Part shown: one piece after another, positions 31,667 to 40,112 of the stretch
Layout: each line of letters starts with the position of its first letter
Position numbering within the stretch: the stretch's first letter is position 1
Origin: Bacilli bacterium
GTDB taxonomy: Bacteria > Bacillota_I > Bacilli_A > RFN20 > CAG-826
Assembly: GCA_017468925.1 (NCBI GenBank)
Contig: JAFUHI010000014.1
Span: forward strand, 1-41,570
Direction of reading: 5' to 3'
Length of the DNA: 41,570 bases
The notes under the pieces: model-generated
Database searches by the model: none
The model's input: the letters and a program-made list of their open reading frames with translations, nothing else
Told to the model about the DNA's origin: nothing
Position numbers and translations under genes: made by a program

Positions 31667-33055
31667 ATGCGTATTTTCGTCACAATACTCGTTCTAATCG
31701 TGATGCTAGGCATATTGATCTCCACTCATGAAGCGGGGCATTTATGGACAGCAAAGCGTTTTGGCGTGTATTGTTTCGAATATTCAGTCGGCTTTGGCCC
31801 CACTCTGATATCATCGAAGAAATGGACAAAACCTTTAATCCGCCTTGGCAAGAAAGAAGAAGTCAAACCAGATGAAAATGGCTTTGTCCACGCCGAAAAA
31901 GAAGAGCTTGTCGCAAGTGATACTCCTTCAAAAGGAGAAACCGCTTATAGCCTTAGACTAATCCCGCTTGGTGGATATGTTTCGATGTATGGCGAGGAAA
32001 TGGACGAAACGCCAAATGGAGTAAAAGTACCATTCTCTAGATCTCTCAACGGAATATCCGTCTGGAAAAAAGTAATCATCCTTTTAGCGGGTGTCACGGT
32101 GAATCTTATCACTTCACTTGCTTTCGTGTTCGTCTATTCGGTTGCCTTCCCAACCTTGAAATCTTATGAAAGATTTTCTGTTTCAACAGAGCAAGGAAAT
32201 ATATCGCTATATGCTTTCCACGCCGAAGGAAGAATCAATACTTTGGAATTTAACGAATCCGACACCATCTATTCTCCAGTCCCTGCTGCAATAGAAAACA
32301 ATGGAACAGGCTTTATCATCGATCCAGCATCGAAGATAAATGAAGAAGAATATGTCGCGGTTTTCGTCCCAATCTCCCAAATGGGCGAATCATTCTTGCC
32401 GAATCTCCAATTCTATAAAGCCGCAGGAGGTTTTGTTGTCACAGAAGAAAGAGAACAATATGGACTCATTGCCGCGCCGGACGCCAATATGAGATATACG
32501 CCAAAAGACGACGACAATATATCATTGACCTTGACCATCATCGATTCGTCTTTAGAAGAAAGTAAATGGTTCGAAAATAGAAGAAGCGAGACCGTATCCT
32601 TGACTGGGGCGACATTAAAAGAAGAATCACTTTGGATAAAATCATATTCGTTCTACAAACCTTTTGGCGAAGCAATGGGCGATTTCGCATCAAATTACTC
32701 ATATTTCTTTGAGATGATTGGCTTAGGGCTTAAGTCATTATTCACTTTTGACTTCTCCAATTTAGGAGGAATCGTAGCCATAGGGAGTGGCATATCCCAG
32801 CTTTCCACCATGATGGGATTCGAAAGAACATTCTTCTATTACGGTGGCTTTATTGCTTTGGACTTAGCCATATTCAATCTGCTCCCGTTCCCAGGCTTGG
32901 ATGGATGGCAATTATTCGTAACCGCTTTTGAAACAATTAGGAAAAAGCCTGTTTCTCAAAAAGCTAAAGGCATCATGTCCACGATTGGTTTTGTTTTGCT
33001 TATCGCTTTGGCCGCGTTCCTGGTGGTTAAAGATATATTGAGGTTGGTGTTATGA
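31667..33055 (+). CDS. rseP: Site-2 type intramembrane metalloprotease RseP/RasP-like
   Basis: A membrane zinc protease that cuts transmembrane substrates such as anti-sigma factors and signal-peptide remnants. The 462-residue protein has the zinc-binding HEAGH at residues 21-25 in the first transmembrane segment, RLIPLGGYVSMYGEE (about 98-112), and the third zinc ligand in FNLLPFPGLDGWQL (about 404-417). The external region (about 165-330) is where a PDZ domain normally sits; it is present, but I see no PDZ GD-x-I-x-x-ING motif. A charged 40-residue insert (about 53-90) precedes the GGY segment. It lies between dxr and polC as in Bacillus, but proS is missing. It overlaps polC by 4 nt. Confidence 0.92.
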   Translation: MRIFVTILVLIVMLGILISTHEAGHLWTAKRFGVYCFEYSVGFGPTLISSKKWTKPLIRLGKKEEVKPDENGFVHAEKEELVASDTPSKGETAYSLRLIPLGGYVSMYGEEMDETPNGVKVPFSRSLNGISVWKKVIILLAGVTVNLITSLAFVFVYSVAFPTLKSYERFSVSTEQGNISLYAFHAEGRINTLEFNESDTIYSPVPAAIENNGTGFIIDPASKINEEEYVAVFVPISQMGESFLPNLQFYKAAGGFVVTEEREQYGLIAAPDANMRYTPKDDDNISLTLTIIDSSLEESKWFENRRSETVSLTGATLKEESLWIKSYSFYKPFGEAMGDFASNYSYFFEMIGLGLKSLFTFDFSNLGGIVAIGSGISQLSTMMGFERTFFYYGGFIALDLAIFNLLPFPGLDGWQLFVTAFETIRKKPVSQKAKGIMSTIGFVLLIALAAFLVVKDILRLVL

Positions 33056-36000
33056 ATCAGAAGATGCAGTTATTTTTGAAATCTATTGGCATTACTGATC
33101 TCGATAAGTGGGATCTCGATTTTGATTTCGTCGGGAAAACAGATACAGTACCCGCTATCGCGCTGATGAATATAAGGAAAACCAATCCATGGACAATGGA
33201 GGAGCTTTCTTATTTCCAAGCTGCTTTATCGAATATCAAATACCGTTACGAGATGCGCTTTGTATATACAAACGAAGTCAGTTTCGAAAACGTCGAGTCA
33301 TTATTCAAAGAATGGTTTTTCTCTTTGTATCATTATCGCCCAACAATCAAATTGTCACTTCTTGATCCATCTTCCATTCAAGCGGAAGTCGCCGAATTAA
33401 CCCAAAGAATAGATTCGACAATTCTTTCCGAATTTAGTGATTGCATCAAATGGCTTAATTACCCATTCACAATAAAAATAGAGGTCAAAAAAGTAGAAAA
33501 ACCTACCCAAAAGCAAGAAGAGAGGGAAATCAGCTCTATTGAAAAACTTCTAAATGAAGAAGAACCAAAAAAAGAAATAAAGATCGATCAACCAAAAATA
33601 GAAATCGAAGAACCAGAGGAAGAGGTTCAACCAGAAGAAGAAACACTTAATGAAGAAATAGAGATTCAACCCAAGTCCAAGGAAGAAATTGCATGGGAGG
33701 AAGAGAAGGCCAGAATCCAAAAAGAAAGAGAAGAGGCATCTAAAAAAGTTTTTGATGAATACCAGGCCTCCTATAAAATCCACGAAAAAGATATGGCGAT
33801 GAAAAACGCCGACAAACTTGGATATGACTACAAATATCTGAACTCAATCGAAGAATTCAAATCCGTCAATTCAGGACTAGTCTGCCTTTCTGGCTGGATA
33901 TATGGCGATGAAAACCAAAAAGGCGATTGCGAGATAAAGATAAAACCTACCAGAAGAGGACAGATGTGCACATTCGTTTTGGCCGATCTTAGTTCTGCGA
34001 TAGATGTTAGAGGCTTTGAGATGAAAGAAGCTGATGGGTTAAGCGCCCAAGACATGAATGAATTGAAGCATAACGGCTACTATCGTTGCTATGGTGCGGT
34101 CGATTATGATAAAAACACCGGAGACAAACTCCTAAGACTCCATAGAATCGAAAAAGATTTCTATGACAAATTAAGAACGGATGAAGAAGAGGAGAAGAGA
34201 GTGGAGCTCCATCTCCACACCAAAATGTCCCAAATGGATGGCGCTTCCGATTCAAAGCAATATATCAAAGCGGCCATGAGCATGGGAATGAAGGCTTTAG
34301 CCATCACAGACCATGGAGTCGTCCAAGCCTTCCCTGAAGCCGAAACTTATCTAAAAGAACTCGAAAGAGACGGCAAAACCCCGCCGAAATTAATTTATGG
34401 CTGCGAATTCTATGTCTTTGATAGACCAAAGCCAGTCTTTAATAAATTATCTCCAATGAAGCTCAAAGATGCGAAATTCTGCGTCTTTGACTTTGAGACA
34501 ACTGGTTTAAGCCACACCTACGATAGGCCTATTGAATTCGGCGCGGTGTTTATGGAGAAAGGGATGGTCACAAAACACATCGACCTTTTTATCAATCCAG
34601 AAATGCATATCCCTGAAACATCCAGTAGCATCAATAACATCACGGATGAAATGGTCAAAGATAAACCGACCATGAAAGAAGCGATAAAAGAAATAGATGA
34701 ATTCATCGGCGGTGATGATGTCATCCTAGTTTCCCATAACGCTCCATTCGATGTGGACTTCTTGAATATGATGAGGGAAGCTGGGGGAAGACCTAGGGTA
34801 AGCAATCCTGTTATCGACACCCTTGCTCTAGCGGGCATTTTATATCCAGAATCAGGAAGCTTAAGAGAAGAGAAACTCGCCAGAAAATTCGGAGTCGCCG
34901 ATGAAGGCGGGAGACGTAAAGCCGATGATGAAGAAGAAGGAGCGGGGCAAACATATCACCGCGCGGATTTTGACTCTGAGATATTGAGCAGAATCTGGAA
35001 TGTCCTATTCACAAAGATCTGCGAAGACACCAATAATTACGATATAACCCATGAGGAATTGTCAAAATTAAGGACGACAAAGCAAGAATATTACCGTCAT
35101 CTTAAAACCTTCCATATCATTGCTTTGGCCAAAAACCAAAAAGGACTCAAATCTCTATTCAAACTAGTGTCCGAATCCGAGACAACTTATTTAGCAGGCG
35201 CATACGCCAAATCCGCCCCAATGCCAAAGCTTCCTCGCGAAATGCTCGAGGAAAATAGAGAAAATCTTTTGATTGGTTCGGCTTGCTTTAATGGTTTTGT
35301 ATTCGAGAAAGCCATGAACGGCACCCAGGAAGATTTGGAGAAAGAGATGGAATTCTATGATTACATAGAAATCCAGCCAAAAGAGAACTATTCATATTTG
35401 ATTGGGACAAAGAAAATCACCCCAGAGATTTTGGATGACATATTAAATAGAATCGTTGACACAGCGGATAAGATGGGCAAAAAAGTCTGTGCGACAGGCG
35501 ACGTCCATTATGCGAATCCAGAGGATAAGATTATCCGTGATATCTATATCTCCGCGGAAGGTCTTAATAAATCAAGTCATCCTTTGATGAGAGATAGACA
35601 TAGATATCCTAAATTCCCCAATGCTGACCAGCATTTAAGATCCACAAGGGAAATGCTTGATTGCTTTGCTGATTGGCTTGGTGAAGAGAAGGCTAAAGAG
35701 ATTGTCGTAACCAACACGAATTGGGTTGCTGACCAAATAGATGGCGGTATAAAAATCCTGGCTACAAAACTTTACACACCGGACGCCAACCTACCTAATT
35801 CCGATAAATTATTAAGAGACCTATGCTATAAGAATCTGCACGAGATTTACGGGGTTAATCCAGATCAAAGAATAGTTGATCGTTTGGAAAAAGAGCTTAA
35901 CGGAATTATCTCAAACGGCTATTCCGTCACATATTACATCGCCTATTTGCTTGTCTCTCATGCGGCGGAGCAAGGATATTATGTAGGCTCCCGTGGCTCG

Positions 36001-37773
36001 GTTGGCTCTTCCTTTGCCGCGACTATGGCAGGCATCACCGAAGTCAATCCTTTACCTCCATATTACCTATGCCCGAAATGCAAACACCTTGAATGGGCAA
36101 ACGACCAAGAAGAATTCAAAAACCTAAGGTCTGGTTTCGATTTGCCTCCGAAAAAATGCCCTCACTGCGGCATCGAGATGAAGAAAGATGGTCAATCCAT
36201 TCCTTTTGAAACATTCCTTGGCTTCTCAGCAGAGAAAGTCCCTGATATCGATTTGAATTTCCCTAGGGATTATCAATCTGAAGCCCATCGTTATACCAGA
36301 ACCATATTATCCACCAAAGAAGAAAATGAAGCCTATGAGCGTGGTGAATTCGTTCATAGCCCCCATGTTATTAGAGCAGGGACTATAGGTACCGCCAAAT
36401 TCAAAAACGCCTGCGGTTTCGTTAGAGGCTATTTTGAAAGAGAACTTGGTATGCCTACCATCCCTCCAGAATTAAAGCCATGGTTCAAAGCTTTGGCGAC
36501 TAGATGCTCTGGGGTCAAACGCACTACAGGCCAGCACCCTGGAGGCATTGTCGTTATCCCAGCGGATATGGATGTATTTGATTTCACCCCATTCCAGCAC
36601 CCCGCTGATTCTCCGGACGCCGAATGGCTTACAACCCATTTCGAATTCGCAAGCATGCACGACTCCGTTTTAAAACTTGATGAATTAGGCCATCTCGATC
36701 CTATGGCCTTACGCGAATTATGCTTGCTTATGGGGTACGACGATAAGAAGATCGCAGAAGAGATAAAAAGCATCCCAATCGATAAAAAGGTTCTTTCATT
36801 ATTCACCTCGCCTAATGCGCTTAATTTAAAAAGGAACCCCCTCAAATTCAAAACCGGCGCGATCGCTGTTCCTGAATTCGGCACGAACTTTGTCCAGGGT
36901 TTATTGGAAGACGCTAAACCGAAAACATTCAACGACTTGCTTGTTATTTCAGGCTTGAGCCATGGCACCAACGTGTGGAATGGCAACGCCCAAGATTTGG
37001 TCGTGAATGAAGGCAAGACACTAGAAGAAGTTATTGGATGCCGTGACGATATCATGAATTATTTGATCTCCATGGGGATGGAGCCAGGCCTCGCTTTCAA
37101 AATAATGGAAGCAACCAGAAAGAATAAATTCGGCGGTGATAAATCACCATTCATCGAAGACATGAGGAAATGCAACGTCCCTGAATGGTATATTGAGTCT
37201 TGTAAAAAGATACAATACCTTTTCCCTAGAGCCCATGCGACCGCTTATGTCATTGCAGCTTTAAGGGTTGCGTATTTCAAAGTCTATCATCCTCTTGAAT
37301 TCTATGCGGTATTCTTCACAACCCGTTGCGAGAAGTTCGATATCCCTGCAATTTCTGGCTCTTTTGACGATTTGCTTACAACAATCAGGAAAATGCAAGC
37401 AAGAAGATTAGAGAATCCGGATGCATTCTCTGACGTTGATGAAGCGGTGTTAGAAACTTGTACAGTCGCCTTGGAAATGAAAGATAGGGGATACGAAATA
37501 AGAAATGTCGACATTATGAAAAGCGAAGTCTCCAAATGGGTTGTCGACAGGAAGAATAATTGCATCTATCCTCCTTTCACCGCCATATCGAATTTCTCAA
37601 CTGACGCCGCCACAAAGATTGTTGAGGCTAGAAAAGACGGGGAATTCATTTCCGTCGATGATTTCAAAAAGAGAACTGGTGTCGGTGCTTCTTCGATAAC
37701 GATGCTAAAAGAACTCGGCTCTTTGAATTTAAGCGAATCAAATCAATTATCTTTATTTGATTTTGCTTTCTAG
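33052..37773 (+). CDS. polC: DNA polymerase III PolC-type alpha subunit
   Basis: PolC is the main replicative polymerase of low-GC Gram-positives, with built-in proofreading. The 1573-residue protein has an N-terminal domain (1-145), a Glu/Lys-rich linker (about 147-233), an OB-fold region (about 265-375), the PHP domain starting VELHLHTKMSQMDGASD (about 384-400), the DnaQ-type exonuclease FCVFDFETTGL (about 476-486) split into the PHP domain, a zinc site CPKCKHLEW and KKCPHCGIE (about 1007-1045), polymerase motif VPDIDLNFPRDY (about 1063-1074) and a helix-hairpin-helix GVGASSITMLKEL near 1543. It is about 130 residues longer than Bacillus PolC, mostly because of the linker. It ends the uppS chain. 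Confidence 0.98.
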   Translation: MNQKMQLFLKSIGITDLDKWDLDFDFVGKTDTVPAIALMNIRKTNPWTMEELSYFQAALSNIKYRYEMRFVYTNEVSFENVESLFKEWFFSLYHYRPTIKLSLLDPSSIQAEVAELTQRIDSTILSEFSDCIKWLNYPFTIKIEVKKVEKPTQKQEEREISSIEKLLNEEEPKKEIKIDQPKIEIEEPEEEVQPEEETLNEEIEIQPKSKEEIAWEEEKARIQKEREEASKKVFDEYQASYKIHEKDMAMKNADKLGYDYKYLNSIEEFKSVNSGLVCLSGWIYGDENQKGDCEIKIKPTRRGQMCTFVLADLSSAIDVRGFEMKEADGLSAQDMNELKHNGYYRCYGAVDYDKNTGDKLLRLHRIEKDFYDKLRTDEEEEKRVELHLHTKMSQMDGASDSKQYIKAAMSMGMKALAITDHGVVQAFPEAETYLKELERDGKTPPKLIYGCEFYVFDRPKPVFNKLSPMKLKDAKFCVFDFETTGLSHTYDRPIEFGAVFMEKGMVTKHIDLFINPEMHIPETSSSINNITDEMVKDKPTMKEAIKEIDEFIGGDDVILVSHNAPFDVDFLNMMREAGGRPRVSNPVIDTLALAGILYPESGSLREEKLARKFGVADEGGRRKADDEEEGAGQTYHRADFDSEILSRIWNVLFTKICEDTNNYDITHEELSKLRTTKQEYYRHLKTFHIIALAKNQKGLKSLFKLVSESETTYLAGAYAKSAPMPKLPREMLEENRENLLIGSACFNGFVFEKAMNGTQEDLEKEMEFYDYIEIQPKENYSYLIGTKKITPEILDDILNRIVDTADKMGKKVCATGDVHYANPEDKIIRDIYISAEGLNKSSHPLMRDRHRYPKFPNADQHLRSTREMLDCFADWLGEEKAKEIVVTNTNWVADQIDGGIKILATKLYTPDANLPNSDKLLRDLCYKNLHEIYGVNPDQRIVDRLEKELNGIISNGYSVTYYIAYLLVSHAAEQGYYVGSRGSVGSSFAATMAGITEVNPLPPYYLCPKCKHLEWANDQEEFKNLRSGFDLPPKKCPHCGIEMKKDGQSIPFETFLGFSAEKVPDIDLNFPRDYQSEAHRYTRTILSTKEENEAYERGEFVHSPHVIRAGTIGTAKFKNACGFVRGYFERELGMPTIPPELKPWFKALATRCSGVKRTTGQHPGGIVVIPADMDVFDFTPFQHPADSPDAEWLTTHFEFASMHDSVLKLDELGHLDPMALRELCLLMGYDDKKIAEEIKSIPIDKKVLSLFTSPNALNLKRNPLKFKTGAIAVPEFGTNFVQGLLEDAKPKTFNDLLVISGLSHGTNVWNGNAQDLVVNEGKTLEEVIGCRDDIMNYLISMGMEPGLAFKIMEATRKNKFGGDKSPFIEDMRKCNVPEWYIESCKKIQYLFPRAHATAYVIAALRVAYFKVYHPLEFYAVFFTTRCEKFDIPAISGSFDDLLTTIRKMQARRLENPDAFSDVDEAVLETCTVALEMKDRGYEIRNVDIMKSEVSKWVVDRKNNCIYPPFTAISNFSTDAATKIVEARKDGEFISVDDFKKRTGVGASSITMLKELGSLNLSESNQLSLFDFAF

Positions 37774-37784
37774 AGTGGGATAAT
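37757..37784 (+). promoter_or_regulatory. Promoter of tRNA-Pro
   Basis: TTGATT (37757-37762), 16-nt spacer, GATAAT (37779-37784). The -35 lies in the end of polC. Transcription would begin about 15 nt before the tRNA. Confidence 0.55.
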
Positions 37785-37806
37785 TACCACGCTGGCTTTT
37801 GCCGCT

Positions 37807-37882
37807 CGGGACATGGCGCAGTTGGTAGCGCGCTTGGTTCGGGACCAAGAGGTCATGGGTTCAAATCCCATTGTTCCGACCA
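37807..37882 (+). tRNA. tRNA-Pro (anticodon CGG)
   Basis: A 76-nt cloverleaf: acceptor CGGGACA (37807-37813) pairs with TGTTCCG (37872-37878), with encoded ACCA end. The anticodon stem CTTGG/CCAAG (37833-37837 with 37845-37849) closes the loop TTCGGGA, so the anticodon is CGG at 37840-37842, reading CCG. The T arm is TGGGTTCAAATCCCA. A weak AT hairpin, AAATAT-CCCCC-ATATTT with T residues (37892-37910), follows and may end the transcript. Confidence 0.95.
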
Positions 37883-37947
37883 GAATAGTTGAAATATCCC
37901 CCATATTTTTGCCTGAAAAGAGCAAGATGTAATGGAGGATTTTTTAT

Positions 37948-37992
37948 ATGAAGTCAGCTTTAGATGAAAATGAAACATTTAAAAACCCATAA
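37948..37992 (+). CDS. Possible 14-codon peptide ORF with strong ribosome site
   Basis: ATG at 37948 reads MKSALDENETFKNP and stops at TAA 37990-37992. GGAGGA (37934-37939) lies 8 nt before the ATG, ideal spacing and rare among single genes here. The end of the ORF runs into the left arm of the long hairpin at 37978. It could be a leader peptide controlling the hairpin, the remnant of a decayed gene, or chance. No composition (for example runs of one amino acid) points to classical attenuation. Confidence 0.3.
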   Translation: MKSALDENETFKNP

Positions 37993-38056
37993 GTCGAACT
38001 AGAAATTCCAAAATTTCTTTATTTTGGCATAATCGACTTTTTAGCGGGTTTTTAAA
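37978..38056. repeat. Long three-part imperfect hairpin in the tRNA-Pro/surface-gene gap
   Basis: Three nested pairings share one axis: TTTAAAAACCC (37978-37988) with GGGTTTTTAAA (38046-38056), AAGTCGA (37991-37997) with TCGACTT (38033-38039), and CCAAAAT (38008-38014) with ATTTTGG (38021-38027). Five A and five T residues flank the CCC/GGG step, so it might be a bidirectional terminator, a structured RNA or a small MITE-like element. Confidence 0.7.
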
Positions 38057-38057
38057 C

Positions 38058-38097
38058 GCATTCAGAGCCCTTATGCACCTAACCAAGTTTTGAATGC
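38058..38097. repeat. Second inverted repeat beside the long hairpin
   Basis: GCATTCA (38058-38064) is repeated inverted as TGAATGC (38091-38097) around 26 nt. With the preceding hairpin it fills a 120-bp block. The rest of the 308-base gap 37883-38190 (38098-38172) is AT-rich and shows only the promoter below. Confidence 0.5.
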
Positions 38098-38172
38098 AAT
38101 AACGTCAAAAAATAGATATTTCATATTAAAAATCAATATCATCAACGCATATTTCAAAAGCTACTATTTAGT

Positions 38173-38178
38173 TATAAT
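38173..38178 (+). promoter_or_regulatory. -10 box of the surface protein gene
   Basis: Perfect TATAAT, 12 nt before the ATG at 38191. AGGGGA (38179-38184) lies between and could be a partial ribosome site only if transcription starts unusually early. Confidence 0.55.
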
Positions 38179-38190
38179 AGGGGAATTTTT

Positions 38191-39990
38191 ATGAAGAAAA
38201 AGCGTTTGTTCGGTTTGCTATTAGCAACGGGATTCATTGCAGGAGGAGCGTTGGTTTTATCATCTCAAGAAGAGAATGCGGTTGTTGTTAACGCTGAGAC
38301 GTCTCCAAATGCGACATTCAGTAAAATATATAGTGATGCGTGGAACAATACTACCTATGGTGGAAATGCAAACTGCAATCAGATTCTATTTGTATTCACC
38401 GGAACAGCGCATGGATATAGCGCCGATGCAGTTATTACCGATTCCTCTATTTTAGATAACATCTTGCTCAATGGGATAGCACTTTCCTCTTTTGATGGTG
38501 CGCTTGTTAGAGCGTGGGGCAACCAGAACTTTACATATATCGCTTATCCGAAGACAGCTGTTGCTGGCGGTGAAGGATGCACTTTGGAAGTCAAAGAAGG
38601 ATTTACTGTCGGAGATTCAGTTTTCAATCAGTTTGCTTTAAGGCTGAATGCGAATGGGTTATGGGAAGAAAGATCGTATTCAAATACGGTCAATGCCGCT
38701 TATTCTTCGATTTATAGCGACGCATACAACAATGTTGAACATACCACTGGATATAATCGGTTAATGTTTAAGTATACAGGGACAGCTCATGGGAATCCTG
38801 CAACTGTTTCTGGCTCTGGATTATCCAAATACGATGACCTTGTTTTGATCGATGGGCAATCATTGTCTGCATTTGCCGGTGGCGCAACCCAGGTTTATGC
38901 TTGGAGCAACCAACTATGGGCTATGTTTATCTATCCTTCATCCGCTGTTTCGACTGGCTCCACATTAATAGTTCAAGAGGGAACGAAAATCGGAGACGCG
39001 GTCTTTGAGAAAATCGTTTTTAGGTTAAATTCCTCATCAAAATGGGAAAAATTAACGCTTATCGAGGACGATCCTCTTGTGAAAAATGGCGATTATATGT
39101 TGTTCACCCCGTCTGATTTTGGTTTAAAACTTCAAAACGATTCCATTCCTTTTTATGGCAATTTAAATTCCGCGTTTACAGATTCTTTTGGATTCCAATT
39201 TAATGTCACTGTTCCATCATCTGATGTTGCCACAACTATCACGCAAATTAATATGGGTTCCACGGATGTTTATGGCTCCGGTCATATGTTTAGATTATAT
39301 CTCAACGATGGAACTTATCGATTTGGGGTTTTCTTTAATGGCACATTTGATTGGACGTCGTATAACACAAGCCCGGCATGGGATGGTGATGTAACTCATA
39401 TCGTTGAATTCTATGCTATCAAAACAGATAGCACGCATATGGTGCTATTGCTCGGTGTTGACGGACAATTGATTTGGAAAACCGCTGAAAAAGATATCTC
39501 AGCAATTGATTTCTCAACCCATACATATTTATCCTTCAAAAACACGGGGACTACTCAGTCAAAGAATTACTACGCATCAGAATCAACCCTAGATAAAGCG
39601 TTAGACAGATTTGCTCGCCTTAAACTCCATTCAGATGACATTCCAACATCTAACCATGGTTACACTGGCGCTTGTGCTGGAACAAATGGCTACTACGCTC
39701 AAGCGAAGGCATTCTACAACACGTATTTGACTGATACGCAAAAAACTGAGTTTGCTAATAACGCAGTCTATGCAGATATGAGAACAAGATTCGCCGCTTG
39801 GGCAAATACAAATGGCGAAACATTCGATCCGACAAGCGGCTCATTCTCTTCCCTTTCCGTTTTGCGCAATGTCTTCAGTAATGGTGATAAAGAGAATAAT
39901 ATTGCATTATCTTTGATAGCCGCGATTGCCTCCTTAACCACAATCACCGCAGCGTTGGTATTTTTCAAAAAACGCAGCAAAGCGAAATAA
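38191..39990 (+). CDS. Secreted/surface protein with tandem domain duplication and C-terminal anchor
   Basis: A 599-residue exported protein of unknown function. It has a signal peptide (KKKRLFGLLLATGFIAGGAL, about 2-21, likely cut near VNA-ET at 34-36). Two related ~120-residue units follow (about 40-160 and 168-292), sharing IYSDAxNN, FTGTAHG/YTGTAHG, AWxNQ, a YPxxAV step and GDxVF...RLN. A beta-rich lectin/laminin-G-like region (about 300-470) comes next, then a helical stretch containing YYAQAKAFYNTYLTDTQK (about 507-524). One transmembrane segment (about 571-590) and the basic tail KKRSKAK end it. There is no LPXTG motif, so it is held by the membrane segment. Binding to host or dietary glycan is a guess from architecture. 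Confidence 0.85.
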   Translation: MKKKRLFGLLLATGFIAGGALVLSSQEENAVVVNAETSPNATFSKIYSDAWNNTTYGGNANCNQILFVFTGTAHGYSADAVITDSSILDNILLNGIALSSFDGALVRAWGNQNFTYIAYPKTAVAGGEGCTLEVKEGFTVGDSVFNQFALRLNANGLWEERSYSNTVNAAYSSIYSDAYNNVEHTTGYNRLMFKYTGTAHGNPATVSGSGLSKYDDLVLIDGQSLSAFAGGATQVYAWSNQLWAMFIYPSSAVSTGSTLIVQEGTKIGDAVFEKIVFRLNSSSKWEKLTLIEDDPLVKNGDYMLFTPSDFGLKLQNDSIPFYGNLNSAFTDSFGFQFNVTVPSSDVATTITQINMGSTDVYGSGHMFRLYLNDGTYRFGVFFNGTFDWTSYNTSPAWDGDVTHIVEFYAIKTDSTHMVLLLGVDGQLIWKTAEKDISAIDFSTHTYLSFKNTGTTQSKNYYASESTLDKALDRFARLKLHSDDIPTSNHGYTGACAGTNGYYAQAKAFYNTYLTDTQKTEFANNAVYADMRTRFAAWANTNGETFDPTSGSFSSLSVLRNVFSNGDKENNIALSLIAAIASLTTITAALVFFKKRSKAK

Positions 39991-40002
39991 AACATCAATA
40001 AG

Positions 40003-40040
40003 AAGTCTGGATGAAATGGATGAAAATCCGGACTTTTTTT
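40003..40040 (+). terminator. Intrinsic terminator of the surface protein gene
   Basis: AAGTCTGGAT (40003-40012) pairs with ATCCGGACTT (40026-40035) with one G-U pair; seven T residues follow (40034-40040). Confidence 0.9.
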
Positions 40041-40094
40041 GATGCTAAAACGACATTTGTAATAAATTGATTAGTTAATAAGAAAACCTAAGTT

Positions 40095-40100
40095 TATAAT
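40095..40100 (+). promoter_or_regulatory. -10 box of the PTS IIC-like gene
   Basis: Perfect TATAAT, 12 nt before the ATG at 40113, and no Shine-Dalgarno site in the short interval. The -35 is unclear. Confidence 0.5.
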
Positions 40101-40112
40101 ACAAGCAGCGAT

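Noticed and set aside
39880..39990. LPXTG sortase signal in the surface protein
   Set aside because: No LPXTG-like motif precedes the C-terminal hydrophobic segment; only a membrane anchor with a basic tail is visible.
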